Shown here piece by piece: positions 7,474-15,180 of a stretch of 64,000 bases of DNA. Every line of letters begins with the position of its first letter. Position 1 is the stretch's first letter. Both the position numbers and the translations under genes were made by a program. The notes under the pieces are model-generated. The model was not told the DNA's origin. It worked only from the letters and a program-made list of their open reading frames with translations, and made no database searches. The DNA comes from Streptomyces sp. 1-11 (GTDB taxonomy: Bacteria > Actinomycetota > Actinomycetes > Streptomycetales > Streptomycetaceae). Location: positions 248,001 through 312,000 of the forward strand of contig NZ_BJTV01000003.1 of assembly GCF_007176755.1 (NCBI RefSeq). The letters run 5' to 3'.

Positions 7474-9096
7474 GTGACCGAGGACGAGAAGAAAAGGCGC
7501 GGGCTTCCGGGGCCGCTTCGGGTCGCGGCGGGCGCGCTCGCCGGGGCCGTGGCGGGCTTCGCCTCGCTCGCGCTGGCCGAGCTGGTGTCGGCGGCGGTCC
7601 GTCCGCAGGCGGGGCCGGTCGTCGCGGTGGGCGGGGCGGCGATCGACCGCGCCCCCGCCGCCGTGAAGGACTGGGCCGTCCGGAATTTCGGGACCGACGA
7701 CAAACTGGTTCTGGAAATCGGAATTCTGGCGGTGCTGACGATTTCCGCGTCGGCCCTCGGAATCGCCGCGCTGCGCTTCCGGCGGACCGGCGCGGCGGGG
7801 GTCGTGCTGTTCGGCGTGGCCGGTGCGCTGGCCGCGACCGGCCGGCCCGACTCGCGCGGCCTTGCCGACGCCCTGCCGTCGCTCGTGGGCGCGGGCGCCG
7901 GAGCGGCGGTGCTCCTCGTCCTCGCGGGCCGGCTCGCGTGGCGGGAACCCGTGCCCGCCGGTGACCCGGATCCGGGCGGAGGGTCCGGTGCGGGTTCCGG
8001 CCGGGACTGGGACCGGCGCGGGTTCGTGGTCACCGCCGCGGCCGCCGCGGTGGCCTCCGCCGGGACCGGAGCGCTCGGCCGGTCGCTGAACGGTGCGAGC
8101 GGCGGTGACGCGGTCGCCTCCCGCGACCGGCTGGTACTGCCGGCGCCCGGCTCGCCGGCGGACGCCGTTCCCCGGGGCGCCGGTCTGCGGATCCCCGGTG
8201 TGAGCCCCTTCATCACGCCCAACGGCTCCTTCTACCGGGTCGACACCGCGCTGGTGGTCCCGAAGGTGGACGCGGCGAGCTGGCGGCTGCGGGTGCACGG
8301 CAGGGGCGTGTCCCGGCCGGCCGTCCTCTCCTTCGACGATCTCCTCCGCCGCGGCCTGGTCGAACGCGACATCACCCTCACCTGTGTGTCCAACGAGGTC
8401 GGTGGTCCCTACGTGGGCACCGCCCGCTGGACCGGCGTCCGGCTGGCCGGCGTCCTGGCCGAGTGCGGGGTGCGGCCGCCGTCACGCGGCGGACCGGCGG
8501 ACCAGCTGGTGGCCCGCTCGGTGGACGGCATGACCCTCGGCAGCCCGGTCGAGGACGTCATGGACGGACGGGACGCGCTGCTCGCCGTCGGCATGAACGG
8601 GGAGCCGCTGCCGTTCGAACACGGCTTCCCGGTCCGGATGGTGGTGCCGGGGCTCTACGGGTTCGTCTCCGCCTGCAAGTGGGTCACGGAGCTGGAGCTG
8701 ACCACCTTCGACTCCTACGACCCCTACTGGGTGAAGCGCGGCTGGGCCCGCGAGGCACCCGTCAAGACCCAGTCCCGGATCGACACCCCCAGGCCCTTCG
8801 CACGGCCCGCGGCCGGCCCCGTCATGGTCGCGGGGGTCGCCTGGGCCCAGCACCGCGGCATCGGCGGGGTCGAGGTCCGGGTCGACGACGGCCCCTGGCA
8901 GGAGGCCCGGCTCGCCGCCGAGGACAGCCGTGACACCTGGCGGCAGTGGTCCTTCCCCTGGCAGGCCACCAAAGGCGGTCACACGCTCACCGTGCGCGCC
9001 GCCGACCGCTCCGGCCGGGTGCAGAGCGCACGACGCACCCGGACCGTCCCCGACGGCGCCAGTGGATGGCACTCCGTCGTGGTCACCGTCGAGTGA
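7474..9096 (+). CDS. Membrane-anchored molybdopterin-dependent oxidoreductase (sulfite oxidase / YedY family)
   Basis: A 540-residue protein with a GTG start and no strong ribosome binding site. The N-terminal part holds about four hydrophobic helices (near residues 14-36, 70-92, 96-113, 130-150), then a twin-arginine-like DRRGFVVTAAAAAVASAG segment. The oxidoreductase domain spans about 240-450, with the molybdenum-ligating cysteine at about 304 (LTCVSNEVGG). The C-terminal 80 residues form the Mo-co dimerisation domain (VAGVAWAQHRGIGGVEVRVD). The catalytic domain probably faces outside the membrane. The substrate is unknown; in YedY relatives it is oxidised Met or small sulfoxides. It is followed closely by a fasciclin lipoprotein, a common pairing in Streptomyces. 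Confidence 0.9.
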   Translation: MTEDEKKRRGLPGPLRVAAGALAGAVAGFASLALAELVSAAVRPQAGPVVAVGGAAIDRAPAAVKDWAVRNFGTDDKLVLEIGILAVLTISASALGIAALRFRRTGAAGVVLFGVAGALAATGRPDSRGLADALPSLVGAGAGAAVLLVLAGRLAWREPVPAGDPDPGGGSGAGSGRDWDRRGFVVTAAAAAVASAGTGALGRSLNGASGGDAVASRDRLVLPAPGSPADAVPRGAGLRIPGVSPFITPNGSFYRVDTALVVPKVDAASWRLRVHGRGVSRPAVLSFDDLLRRGLVERDITLTCVSNEVGGPYVGTARWTGVRLAGVLAECGVRPPSRGGPADQLVARSVDGMTLGSPVEDVMDGRDALLAVGMNGEPLPFEHGFPVRMVVPGLYGFVSACKWVTELELTTFDSYDPYWVKRGWAREAPVKTQSRIDTPRPFARPAAGPVMVAGVAWAQHRGIGGVEVRVDDGPWQEARLAAEDSRDTWRQWSFPWQATKGGHTLTVRAADRSGRVQSARRTRTVPDGASGWHSVVVTVE

Positions 9097-9163
9097 CCTC
9101 CCCGACCACCTTTTCCCCCTCAGACAGGCAGCTCGGGCTGCCACCACCGACAGGAGAGATCCG

Positions 9164-9817
9164 ATGAACACCCGTATCCGCCGTACCGCCGTGACCCTGG
9201 CCGCCGCGGCCGTCCTGCCGCTCGCGCTCAGCGCCTGTTCCGACGGCGGCAGCGACTCCGGCAAGTCGGGCTCCGCGCCGAAGACGTCGATGCCGGCGTC
9301 GGCGTCGGCCGGCGCCGCGGGCGGCTCCGCCTCGGCCATGGACGAGCCGTTCGGACCCGCCTGCTCCTCGGTGCCCAAGGAGGGCGCCGGCTCCTTCGAC
9401 GGCATGGCCAAGGACCCGGTGGCCACCGCCGCCTCCAACAACCCGGCGCTGTCCACGCTGGTCTCCGCCGTGAAGAAGGCCGGTCTGGTCGACACGCTCA
9501 ACAACGCGCGGGACATCACCGTGTTCGCGCCGACCGACGACGCCTTCAAGAAGCTCCCCAAGGCCACCCTGGACAAGGTCCTGGCCGACAAGGCCCAGCT
9601 GACGAAGATCCTCACCTACCACGTCGTCGGCCGCAGGCTCGCGCCCAAGGACCTGGAGAACGGCTCCTTCCCCACCCTGGAGAAGTCGAAGCTGGTCACG
9701 TCCGGCTCAGGTGAGTCCTACACCGTCAACGACTCCTCGAAGGTCGTCTGCGGCGGCGTCAGGACCGCCAACGCCAACGTGTACATCGTCGACACCGTGT
9801 TGATGCCGTCCTCCTGA
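9164..9817 (+). CDS. Fasciclin-domain lipoprotein
   Basis: A 217-residue secreted lipoprotein starting ATG behind AGGAGAG. It has a signal peptide with lipobox LSAC (Cys25), a Ser/Ala linker, and one fasciclin domain from about 75 to the end (NPALSTLVSAVKKAGLVDTL, ITVFAPTDDAFKKLP, LTYHVVGRRL, ANVYIVDTVLMP). These domains mediate adhesion or protein contacts outside the cell. It lies 67 bases after the molybdenum enzyme and is probably co-transcribed with it; a perfect terminator hairpin follows. Function beyond the family is unknown. Confidence 0.93.
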   Translation: MNTRIRRTAVTLAAAAVLPLALSACSDGGSDSGKSGSAPKTSMPASASAGAAGGSASAMDEPFGPACSSVPKEGAGSFDGMAKDPVATAASNNPALSTLVSAVKKAGLVDTLNNARDITVFAPTDDAFKKLPKATLDKVLADKAQLTKILTYHVVGRRLAPKDLENGSFPTLEKSKLVTSGSGESYTVNDSSKVVCGGVRTANANVYIVDTVLMPSS

Positions 9818-9826
9818 CGGTGCGTC

Positions 9827-9864
9827 GGACGGGGGCCGGGACCGCGTGGTCCCGGCCCCCGTCC
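9827..9864 (+). terminator. Perfect hairpin terminator after the fasciclin gene
   Basis: A 17-bp perfect stem (GGACGGGGGCCGGGACC and its complement) closes on the 4-base loop GCGT. It separates the molybdenum enzyme/fasciclin unit from the Asp23 operon that starts at 9972. Confidence 0.88.
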
Positions 9865-9971
9865 GCGTTCCGCCGGATCCCGCCGGGAAATCCGCGTCAC
9901 AAAGACGGCCGGGGCGGGTCCCAAGAGACACAGGCACCACGAGAACGAGCCGGGGCAGGAAGGACAGCACC

Positions 9972-10475
9972 ATGACCACGCAGAGCACGGCCGCCGTCAG
10001 GGACACCCTCACGACCGGGGCCGGCGTGAGGACCGAGGGCACCACGGCCCTCGCCGGCGGCGCCACCGGCGCGGACCAGCCGCCCGCGCACCGCGGCCGG
10101 ACGTCGATCGCCGACCTCGTCGTCGTGAAGGTGGCGGGCATCGCCGCCCGGGAGATCCCGGGCGTCCACGACATGGGCGGCGGGCTGTCGCGCACCATCG
10201 GCGCCGTCCGCGACCGGGTCCCCGGCGGCCGGCCCAACGTGGGCCGCGGCGTCAAGGTCGAAGTGGGTGAACGGCAGACGGCCGTGGACCTGGACCTGGT
10301 CGTCGAGTACGGCTTCCCCATCACCGACGTGGCCCGGGACGTGCGCGAGAACGTGATCGCGGCGGTGGAACGCATCACCGGCCTCGAGGTCGTCGAGGTG
10401 AACATCACCGTCAACGACGTCCGGCTGCCCGACGACGAGGAGCCCTCCGCGGGCGCCGAGGCCCGCGTGGAATAG
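9972..10475 (+). CDS. Asp23/Gls24 family envelope stress protein
   Basis: A 167-residue protein starting ATG behind AGGAAGGACAG. After a 40-residue disordered N-terminus it carries a full Asp23 domain: IADLVVVKVAGIAAREIPGV, then KVEVGERQTAVDLDLVVEYG, then VARDVRENVIAAVERITGLEVVEVNITVNDV. There is no signal peptide. In Gram-positive bacteria such proteins are abundant at the cytoplasmic face of the membrane and are linked to cell-wall stress. It heads an operon that includes a small membrane protein, a second Asp23-type protein and an AmaP-type anchor. Confidence 0.93.
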   Translation: MTTQSTAAVRDTLTTGAGVRTEGTTALAGGATGADQPPAHRGRTSIADLVVVKVAGIAAREIPGVHDMGGGLSRTIGAVRDRVPGGRPNVGRGVKVEVGERQTAVDLDLVVEYGFPITDVARDVRENVIAAVERITGLEVVEVNITVNDVRLPDDEEPSAGAEARVE

Positions 10476-10528
10476 CGGTCACGGGGCATGCGCAGGCGGC
10501 AGCGGATCCGGTCGGGAGGTGGACGGGC

Positions 10529-10714
10529 GTGAACGCACCGTTCGTAGGGATGATGGCGGGGATGGCACTGGCGTTCGCCGGGTACTTCGGCGGGTTCGCC
10601 GCGTTCCTGCTGGTGGCCGCGCTCGGCGGGGCCGGCTGGGCGGCGGGCCGCTGGGTCGCGGGCGGCGGGGGCGTCCAGGAGCTGCGGGACGTGTTCGATC
10701 GGAGCCGCCGATGA
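10529..10714 (+). CDS. Small membrane protein of the Asp23 operon (DUF2273-like)
   Basis: A 61-residue protein with a GTG start after GGGAGG. It is mostly two closely spaced hydrophobic segments (VGMMAGMALAFAGYFGGFAA and FLLVAALGGAGWAAGRWV) joined by Gly-rich turns, followed by a short basic tail. Small DUF2273 membrane proteins commonly sit between asp23 and amaP genes. It overlaps the next gene by ATGA. Role presumably to help anchor Asp23 at the membrane. Confidence 0.8.
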   Translation: MNAPFVGMMAGMALAFAGYFGGFAAFLLVAALGGAGWAAGRWVAGGGGVQELRDVFDRSRR

Positions 10715-11703
10715 CCGCCGCCGCCCGGCGGGGCACCACGACGGTCGCCGACCGGGCCGTGCGCAGGATCGCCGAGCGGGCGGCCGGCGAGGCGCTCCGG
10801 GGCAGGCCCGGCGCGCGGACCAGGAAGAGCGCGGCGTCCGTGCGAGGGCGCCGGGCCCGGGTGGCCCTCGGTGTGGCGCTCCCCTATCCCGCGCCCCTGA
10901 CGGAGACGGTCCGCGGTGTCCAGGAGCATGTGGCTTCCCGTACAAGGGAGTTGACCGGGCTCGACGTGCCCACGGCACGGGTCGAGGTCACCGCGCTCGG
11001 CCCCGCGACGGCCGGCGCGGACCCGGTGGCCGCGGACGGCGGGAGCGCACCGCAGGCCGCTCCCCCGGACCGCACGCCCCGGCGGCTGTGGTCCGGGCGC
11101 AGGCTGCCGGCGGCCGGGGCGGCCGCCGCGGCGGCCCTGGTCTGCGGCGCCCTGACCGCCGACCTGGTGCGGGTGCGCGGCACGCACCGGCCGGCCTCCG
11201 CCTGGCGGGTCGCCGCGGTGCACTGGCTGTCGGGGCACGGGCCGGGCGACACGTCCGTGGTGGCCGCGGGCGCGCTCACGGCCCTGCTCGGAGCGTGGCT
11301 GACCGTCCTCGCCGTCACGCCCGGGCTGCGCCGCCGGGCGACCGTGCGCACCCCGGCGCCGCGGGTCGTGGCGGCGGTGGACCGCTCGGCCGTCGAGTCC
11401 CTGGTCCATGACGCGGTGACCGCGGTGGCCGGCGTCGGCCGGGCACGGGTCCGGGTGCGCCGCCGCCGGGTGACCGTGCGGGCCGGGCTGCTGTCCGGGG
11501 AGCTCGCCGGTGCGCGGGCCGCCGTCACGGCCGCGGCCGGCGGGGCCCTGACGTCCTGCGGGTTGCGCCGTGTGCCGCGGTTGCGGGTGAGGGTCGCTCA
11601 GGAGGCCGCTCCGGGTGTCGTCCCGCCGCCCCCGGCGCCGGACCCGGAGGAGGCCGGAGCCGGTGCCGCCGCCCTGGGCGGCGTCGTGGAGGGGAAGGTG
11701 TGA
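10711..11703 (+). CDS. Asp23-like / DUF6286 membrane protein
   Basis: A 330-residue protein, ATG at 10711 overlapping the previous stop. Residues about 1-95 form an Asp23-like domain (TVADRAVRRIAERAAGEAL, ARVALGVALPYPAPLTETV, VQEHVASRTRELTGL). A linker follows, then two transmembrane helices (about 133-152 and 188-207), and a C-terminal domain resembling DUF6286 (VDRSAVESLVHDAVTAVAGV, ARVRVRRRRVTVRAGL). It thus combines an Asp23-type domain with its own membrane anchor. It overlaps the next gene, so the operon is tightly coupled. Confidence 0.82.
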   Translation: MTAAARRGTTTVADRAVRRIAERAAGEALRGRPGARTRKSAASVRGRRARVALGVALPYPAPLTETVRGVQEHVASRTRELTGLDVPTARVEVTALGPATAGADPVAADGGSAPQAAPPDRTPRRLWSGRRLPAAGAAAAAALVCGALTADLVRVRGTHRPASAWRVAAVHWLSGHGPGDTSVVAAGALTALLGAWLTVLAVTPGLRRRATVRTPAPRVVAAVDRSAVESLVHDAVTAVAGVGRARVRVRRRRVTVRAGLLSGELAGARAAVTAAAGGALTSCGLRRVPRLRVRVAQEAAPGVVPPPPAPDPEEAGAGAAALGGVVEGKV

Positions 11704-12284
11704 TGCGCCGGACCCGCACCCTCGTCAACCGGTCGGCCCTCGGTGTCGCCGGCCTCGTGCTTCTGCCGGTGGGCGCCTGGCTCTCGGTGACCGGCACGTC
11801 CGTCGCGCGGTGGCTGCCGTCGTGGTGGCCCGTGCCGTCCGGCGGCGTCCTGCTGGACCCGGACCGGCTGGACCGGCTGCGCGGCGAGGACTGGTGGCCG
11901 TTCTCCGTCCTCGGCGCCGCGGCGGTCCTGACCGCCGTCCTCGCCTGGTGGTTCCTCGCCCAGCTCCGCTCGGGCCCGGCCGGAGCGCTGCCGCTGGGCG
12001 TGCCGGGCGGCTCGGTGCGTGCCGGAGCCCTCGCGGAGGCGCTGGCGCTGCGCGCGGCCGGGGTCCCCGGGGTCGCCCGCGGCCGCGCCCGCGTGGTGTG
12101 CCGGCCGCGGCGCCGCCTGGACGTGAGGCTGCGCGTCTGGCTGGGCCCGGGCACCGCACCGGCCGACGTGCTCGCGGCGCTGTGCGCCGTGACGGCGGAG
12201 GCGGAGCGGTCGGCCGCGCCGTACACCGCGCACACCCGCCTGCGCATCAGCGCCGTCCCGCACCGGACGCCCCGTGTCCGCTGA
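11703..12284 (+). CDS. amaP: Alkaline-shock-response membrane anchor protein AmaP
   Basis: A 193-residue protein beginning ATG at 11703 within the stop of the previous gene (TGATG); a GTG at 11700 is in the same frame. GGGGAAGG precedes it. It has two transmembrane helices, at about 14-33 and 72-91 (FSVLGAAAVLTAVLAWWFLA), and a C-terminal cytoplasmic domain of about 100 residues with an Asp23-like alternation (ALAEALALRAAGVPGVARGRARV). In Staphylococcus, AmaP tethers Asp23 to the membrane. The 3' end overlaps the YihY gene start by 11 bases. Confidence 0.82.
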   Translation: MRRTRTLVNRSALGVAGLVLLPVGAWLSVTGTSVARWLPSWWPVPSGGVLLDPDRLDRLRGEDWWPFSVLGAAAVLTAVLAWWFLAQLRSGPAGALPLGVPGGSVRAGALAEALALRAAGVPGVARGRARVVCRPRRRLDVRLRVWLGPGTAPADVLAALCAVTAEAERSAAPYTAHTRLRISAVPHRTPRVR

Positions 12285-13194
12285 CCCGTTGCCCGGCGGG
12301 GCGGACCGCCGTGCCGTGTGCGCCCGCCCGGCCGCCGCGTGGTGGCCGGCGCTGCGGCGCACGCCGGTGTCCCTGTGGAACGACGACATCTCGGACTACG
12401 CGGCCGCGCTGACGTACTACGCGATCCTGGCGCTGTTGCCCGCCATGCTCGTCACCGTGCCGGCGTTCGCCCTCTTCAGCCCGGACACCGCGCGGTCCTT
12501 CGTCACGCACGTCACCGCGTACGCGCCCGCCGAGTCCGCCGCGCCCCTGCACGCCGCCCTCTCCCGCATGCTGGGCGCCGACGGCGGCGCATGGCCGCTG
12601 ATGGCGGCCGGTACCGCGAGCGCGCTGTGGTCCGCCTCCAGCTACCTCGCCGTCTTCCGCCGCGCCCTGCACCTCATGCACCGGGTGGAGGACCGGCGCT
12701 CGCCCTGGCGCAGGGCGCACCGCATCGTCCTCACCGCCCTCGCGCTGCTCGCCCTGCTGCTGGCCGGCTCCCTCGCGCTGCTGCTCACCGGCCCGCTGGC
12801 CGAGGCCGCCGGGCGGGTGCTGGGCCTGGGCACCGGCGTGGCCTGGGCGTGGAGCGTGCTGCGCGGGCCGCTGCTGCTGTGCCTGGTGGCGCTGCTCGTC
12901 GTGGTCGTCTTCCACACCGGCCCGGCCGAGGTCCGCCGGCGCGGGCACAGTGTGCCCGGCGGCGTCCTGGCGGCCGTCCTGTGGCTCGTCGCCTCGGCGG
13001 GGTTCGCCTTCTACGCCTCCACCCTGGGCACGTACAGCAGGCTCTACGGCTCGCTCGCCGGTGTCGTGGTCTTCCTCGTCTGGCTGTGGCTGTCCAACCT
13101 GGCCCTGCTCACCGGCGCGCAGTTCACCGCGGAACTCGGCAAGGAACCCATCGCCCGCCGCGGCGGCGGCAGGCCTCCGGAGACCCCGCACTGA
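12274..13194 (+). CDS. YihY/BrkB-family inner membrane protein
   Basis: A 306-residue integral membrane protein, GTG start overlapping the preceding gene. It has about six hydrophobic helices and the family landmarks: SDYAAALTYYAILALLPAML near residue 45, ALWSASSYLAVFRRALHLMH, and GTYSRLYGSLAGVVVFLVWL toward the C-terminus. YihY/BrkB proteins are widespread transporters or envelope factors of uncertain substrate; they are not ribonucleases despite older names. Its place as last gene of the Asp23-AmaP operon suggests an envelope-stress role. Confidence 0.92.
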   Translation: MSADPLPGGADRRAVCARPAAAWWPALRRTPVSLWNDDISDYAAALTYYAILALLPAMLVTVPAFALFSPDTARSFVTHVTAYAPAESAAPLHAALSRMLGADGGAWPLMAAGTASALWSASSYLAVFRRALHLMHRVEDRRSPWRRAHRIVLTALALLALLLAGSLALLLTGPLAEAAGRVLGLGTGVAWAWSVLRGPLLLCLVALLVVVVFHTGPAEVRRRGHSVPGGVLAAVLWLVASAGFAFYASTLGTYSRLYGSLAGVVVFLVWLWLSNLALLTGAQFTAELGKEPIARRGGGRPPETPH

Positions 13195-13258
13195 GCCGGA
13201 GACGGGCCGGCGGGGCCGGCGGGACCGGGCGGACGTGCGGCGCCGGGTCCGGAGGGGC

Positions 13259-13546
13259 CTAGGCCCGGGCGGTGAACCGCCGGCGCACCAGGACGAGGGC
13301 GGTCCAGCCGGCCAGCGTCACCGCGCCGCCCAGTGCGGGCCACCGGCCGCCGGCCGGGATGCCGAAGGCCGCCAGGGCGGCGCCGGACATGGCGACGGCC
13401 GCCGCCGCGGACTCGGCGCGCAGCCGGCGGGCCGGGCGGGTGCCCGCCGAGGGCCCGATGAGCCGCCGGCCCAGGAGCGCCTGCGTGGCGTTGAGCACGG
13501 CCAGCAGGGCCGCCAGGGCGCCGAGGGACACGAACAGCATGGACAC
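13259..13546 (-). CDS. Small membrane protein, unknown function
   Basis: A 95-residue protein (93 if it starts at the in-frame ATG 13540). It has an N-terminal helix LFVSLGALAALLAVLNATQAL, a basic loop, and two further hydrophobic stretches near 50-65 and 70-85, ending in a basic tail. The ribosome binding site is weak and no family is recognised. Codon usage and hydrophobic patterning favour a real gene, but I am only moderately sure. It converges with the YihY gene. Confidence 0.55.
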   Translation of the reverse strand: MSMLFVSLGALAALLAVLNATQALLGRRLIGPSAGTRPARRLRAESAAAAVAMSGAALAAFGIPAGGRWPALGGAVTLAGWTALVLVRRRFTARA

Positions 13547-13613
13547 GCCATGAAGCTACACCGGCCGCCCGGCCCGTCCGGCCCGCGCCCCGGCGCGCCA
13601 CCCGCCGGGCCGG

Positions 13614-13763
13614 TCAGCCACCGGACGGAGAGGGCCCGGAGGGCGTGTCGCGGGTGTCGGCGGACGTCGCAGAGCGGCGGCGGTCCCGGCGGATCAGCAC
13701 GGCGGTGGAGAAGGCCACGAGCAGCGCCGCGGTGGCCGGCGGTATCAGGAATGACGTGATCAT
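13614..13763 (-). CDS. Very small single-helix membrane protein (49 residues)
   Basis: ATG at 13763 preceded by a strong GGGAGG site. The product starts with one hydrophobic helix (MITSFLIPPATAALLVAFST) followed by a charged hydrophilic tail (IRRDRRRSATSADTRD). No family is recognised. The short size, good ribosome binding site and clear membrane topology support a real gene. It lies divergent to the PucR-type regulator, with palindromes in between, so it may be a target of that regulator. Confidence 0.6.
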   Translation of the reverse strand: MITSFLIPPATAALLVAFSTAVLIRRDRRRSATSADTRDTPSGPSPSGG

Positions 13764-13854
13764 CGAGCCTCCCGGGTGCGGCGTTCGCGGCCTTCTGCCC
13801 GGCCCAGCGGCGCGGCCTGCACGGGCGGCACGTCCGACGGCGTCCGTCTCCGGC

Positions 13855-13888
13855 CCGGTGCCGGACACCTGCCGGTGTCCGGCACCGG
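13855..13888. promoter_or_regulatory. 34-bp perfect palindrome in a divergent promoter region
   Basis: CCGGTGCCGGACACC and its exact complement flank the 4-base loop TGCC. It lies between the divergent small membrane protein gene (13763) and the PucR-like regulator (14035), roughly 150 bases upstream of the latter. It could be an operator or a hairpin. No T-run follows it, and a terminator upstream of both divergent starts would make little sense. Confidence 0.6.
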
Positions 13889-13944
13889 AGCCGTCCGTGG
13901 TGCTCCCCGCGCCCCATGCTGCCCTGTCCGCACCGTCCGGCGCA

Positions 13945-13974
13945 TTGCCGGTTCCCGGCAAAGTTCACTAGGGT
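13945..13974 (+). promoter_or_regulatory. Candidate promoter and overlapping palindromic operator for the PucR-type gene
   Basis: TTGCCGG-TTC-CCGGCAA (13945-13961) is a perfect inverted repeat whose left arm can serve as a -35 box (TTGCCG). TAGGGT (13969-13974) follows at 18 bases and can serve as -10. A repressor on the palindrome would block the -35 box, suggesting autoregulation. This is inference from layout. Confidence 0.5.
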
Positions 13975-14034
13975 CTGCATGCCGGTGGGCCGCTGAGGGA
14001 CCGTCACCGGGGCGTGGGAGTGCGGGGGGACGGC

Positions 14035-15093
14035 GTGGCGGAGCGGGAGATCCCGGAGCGGTACCTGGAGGGCTACGCACCGATCCTGGCCGAGGTGGCG
14101 GCCACCGGGCGGCGCCTCACCCGCCCCGAGCTGGAGTCCCGGCGCGCTCTGGGGGAACAGGCCGCCGAGGCCGGGTACGGCCTGCGCGCCCTGGTCGGCG
14201 CCCACCTCGCCGCCGCCCGGGCCGCCTGGCCGCGCTCGCCCGGCTCCGCCGACAGCGCCCTGGCCGCCGTGCAGCAGGCGGTGGACGCCTTCGCCGAGGG
14301 GTACGAACGCGCCCAGCGGCTCGCCGTGCGCCAGGAGGAGGCGGCGCGGCGGGAGTTCATCGACGACCTGCTCTTCGGCCGCAGCGATCTGGGCAGGCTC
14401 GCCGAACGCGCGGAACGCTTCGGCCTGCGGCTGTCCCACGCCCACGCCGTGGCCGTCGCCCAGGGCCCCGTCGGCTACGACGAGGGCGACGCGGTGCCCC
14501 GGCAGGTGGAGCGTGCGCTGCTGGCCCGCTTCGGCCACCGTGACGTCCTGCTGACCACGAAGGACGGCCGGCTGCTGTGCATCGCCCCCGGCCACGAGGA
14601 CGAGATCCTGCCCTGTTTCGCCGAGCAGGCGCACACCGCGACCGGCGGCGGGCGGGTCGCCGTCGGCCGCCCGCAGCCCGGCCCCGGCGGGGTGGTCCAG
14701 TCGTACGAAGAGGCCCTGAAAGCGCTGGAGATGGCCGAGCGCCTCGGTCTCGACGCCCCCGTGCTGTACGCGGCCGACCTGCTCGTCTATCCGGTTCTCG
14801 CCCGTGACCGGCAGGCCCTGGCCGACCTGGTGCTAGGCGCTCTCGGCCCGCTCACGGCCGCCCGCGGCGGTGCGCGGCCGCTGCTGGACACCCTCACCGC
14901 GTACTTCGACTCCGGCTGTGTCGCCGCCGAGGCGGCCCGCCGGCTGTCGCTGAGCGTGCGGGCCACGACCTACCGCCTCGACCGCATCCGCCGGCTCACC
15001 GGCGCCGATCTCGCGGACCCGGCCCACCGCTACATGCTGCAGACCGCCACGATCGGCGCCCGGCTGCTGGACTGGCCCGCGACCGAGCTGTGA
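14035..15093 (+). CDS. PucR-family transcriptional regulator
   Basis: A 352-residue regulator. I chose GTG 14035 because GGGGGGA lies 5 bases upstream; a GTG at 14014 is also in frame. The N-terminal half is helical (a RsbRD-like input region); the middle (about 150-245) looks like the GGDEF-like sensory part of PucR/CdaR proteins (VQSYEEALKALEMAERLG). The C-terminal HTH_30 domain is clear: LLDTLTAYFDSGCVAAEAARRLSLSVRATTYRLDRI. PucR/CdaR proteins respond to small metabolites or stress. The flavoprotein gene downstream is convergent, so the target is not obvious. Confidence 0.9.
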   Translation: MAEREIPERYLEGYAPILAEVAATGRRLTRPELESRRALGEQAAEAGYGLRALVGAHLAAARAAWPRSPGSADSALAAVQQAVDAFAEGYERAQRLAVRQEEAARREFIDDLLFGRSDLGRLAERAERFGLRLSHAHAVAVAQGPVGYDEGDAVPRQVERALLARFGHRDVLLTTKDGRLLCIAPGHEDEILPCFAEQAHTATGGGRVAVGRPQPGPGGVVQSYEEALKALEMAERLGLDAPVLYAADLLVYPVLARDRQALADLVLGALGPLTAARGGARPLLDTLTAYFDSGCVAAEAARRLSLSVRATTYRLDRIRRLTGADLADPAHRYMLQTATIGARLLDWPATEL

Positions 15094-15180
15094 CGAGCGG
15101 CGGCCGGCGGCCGGCCCGAGTCAACGGCCGGCGGCCGGTGCGGGCGCCCGGGCCGCCGGGGCGCCCGTCCCGTGGTGCGG

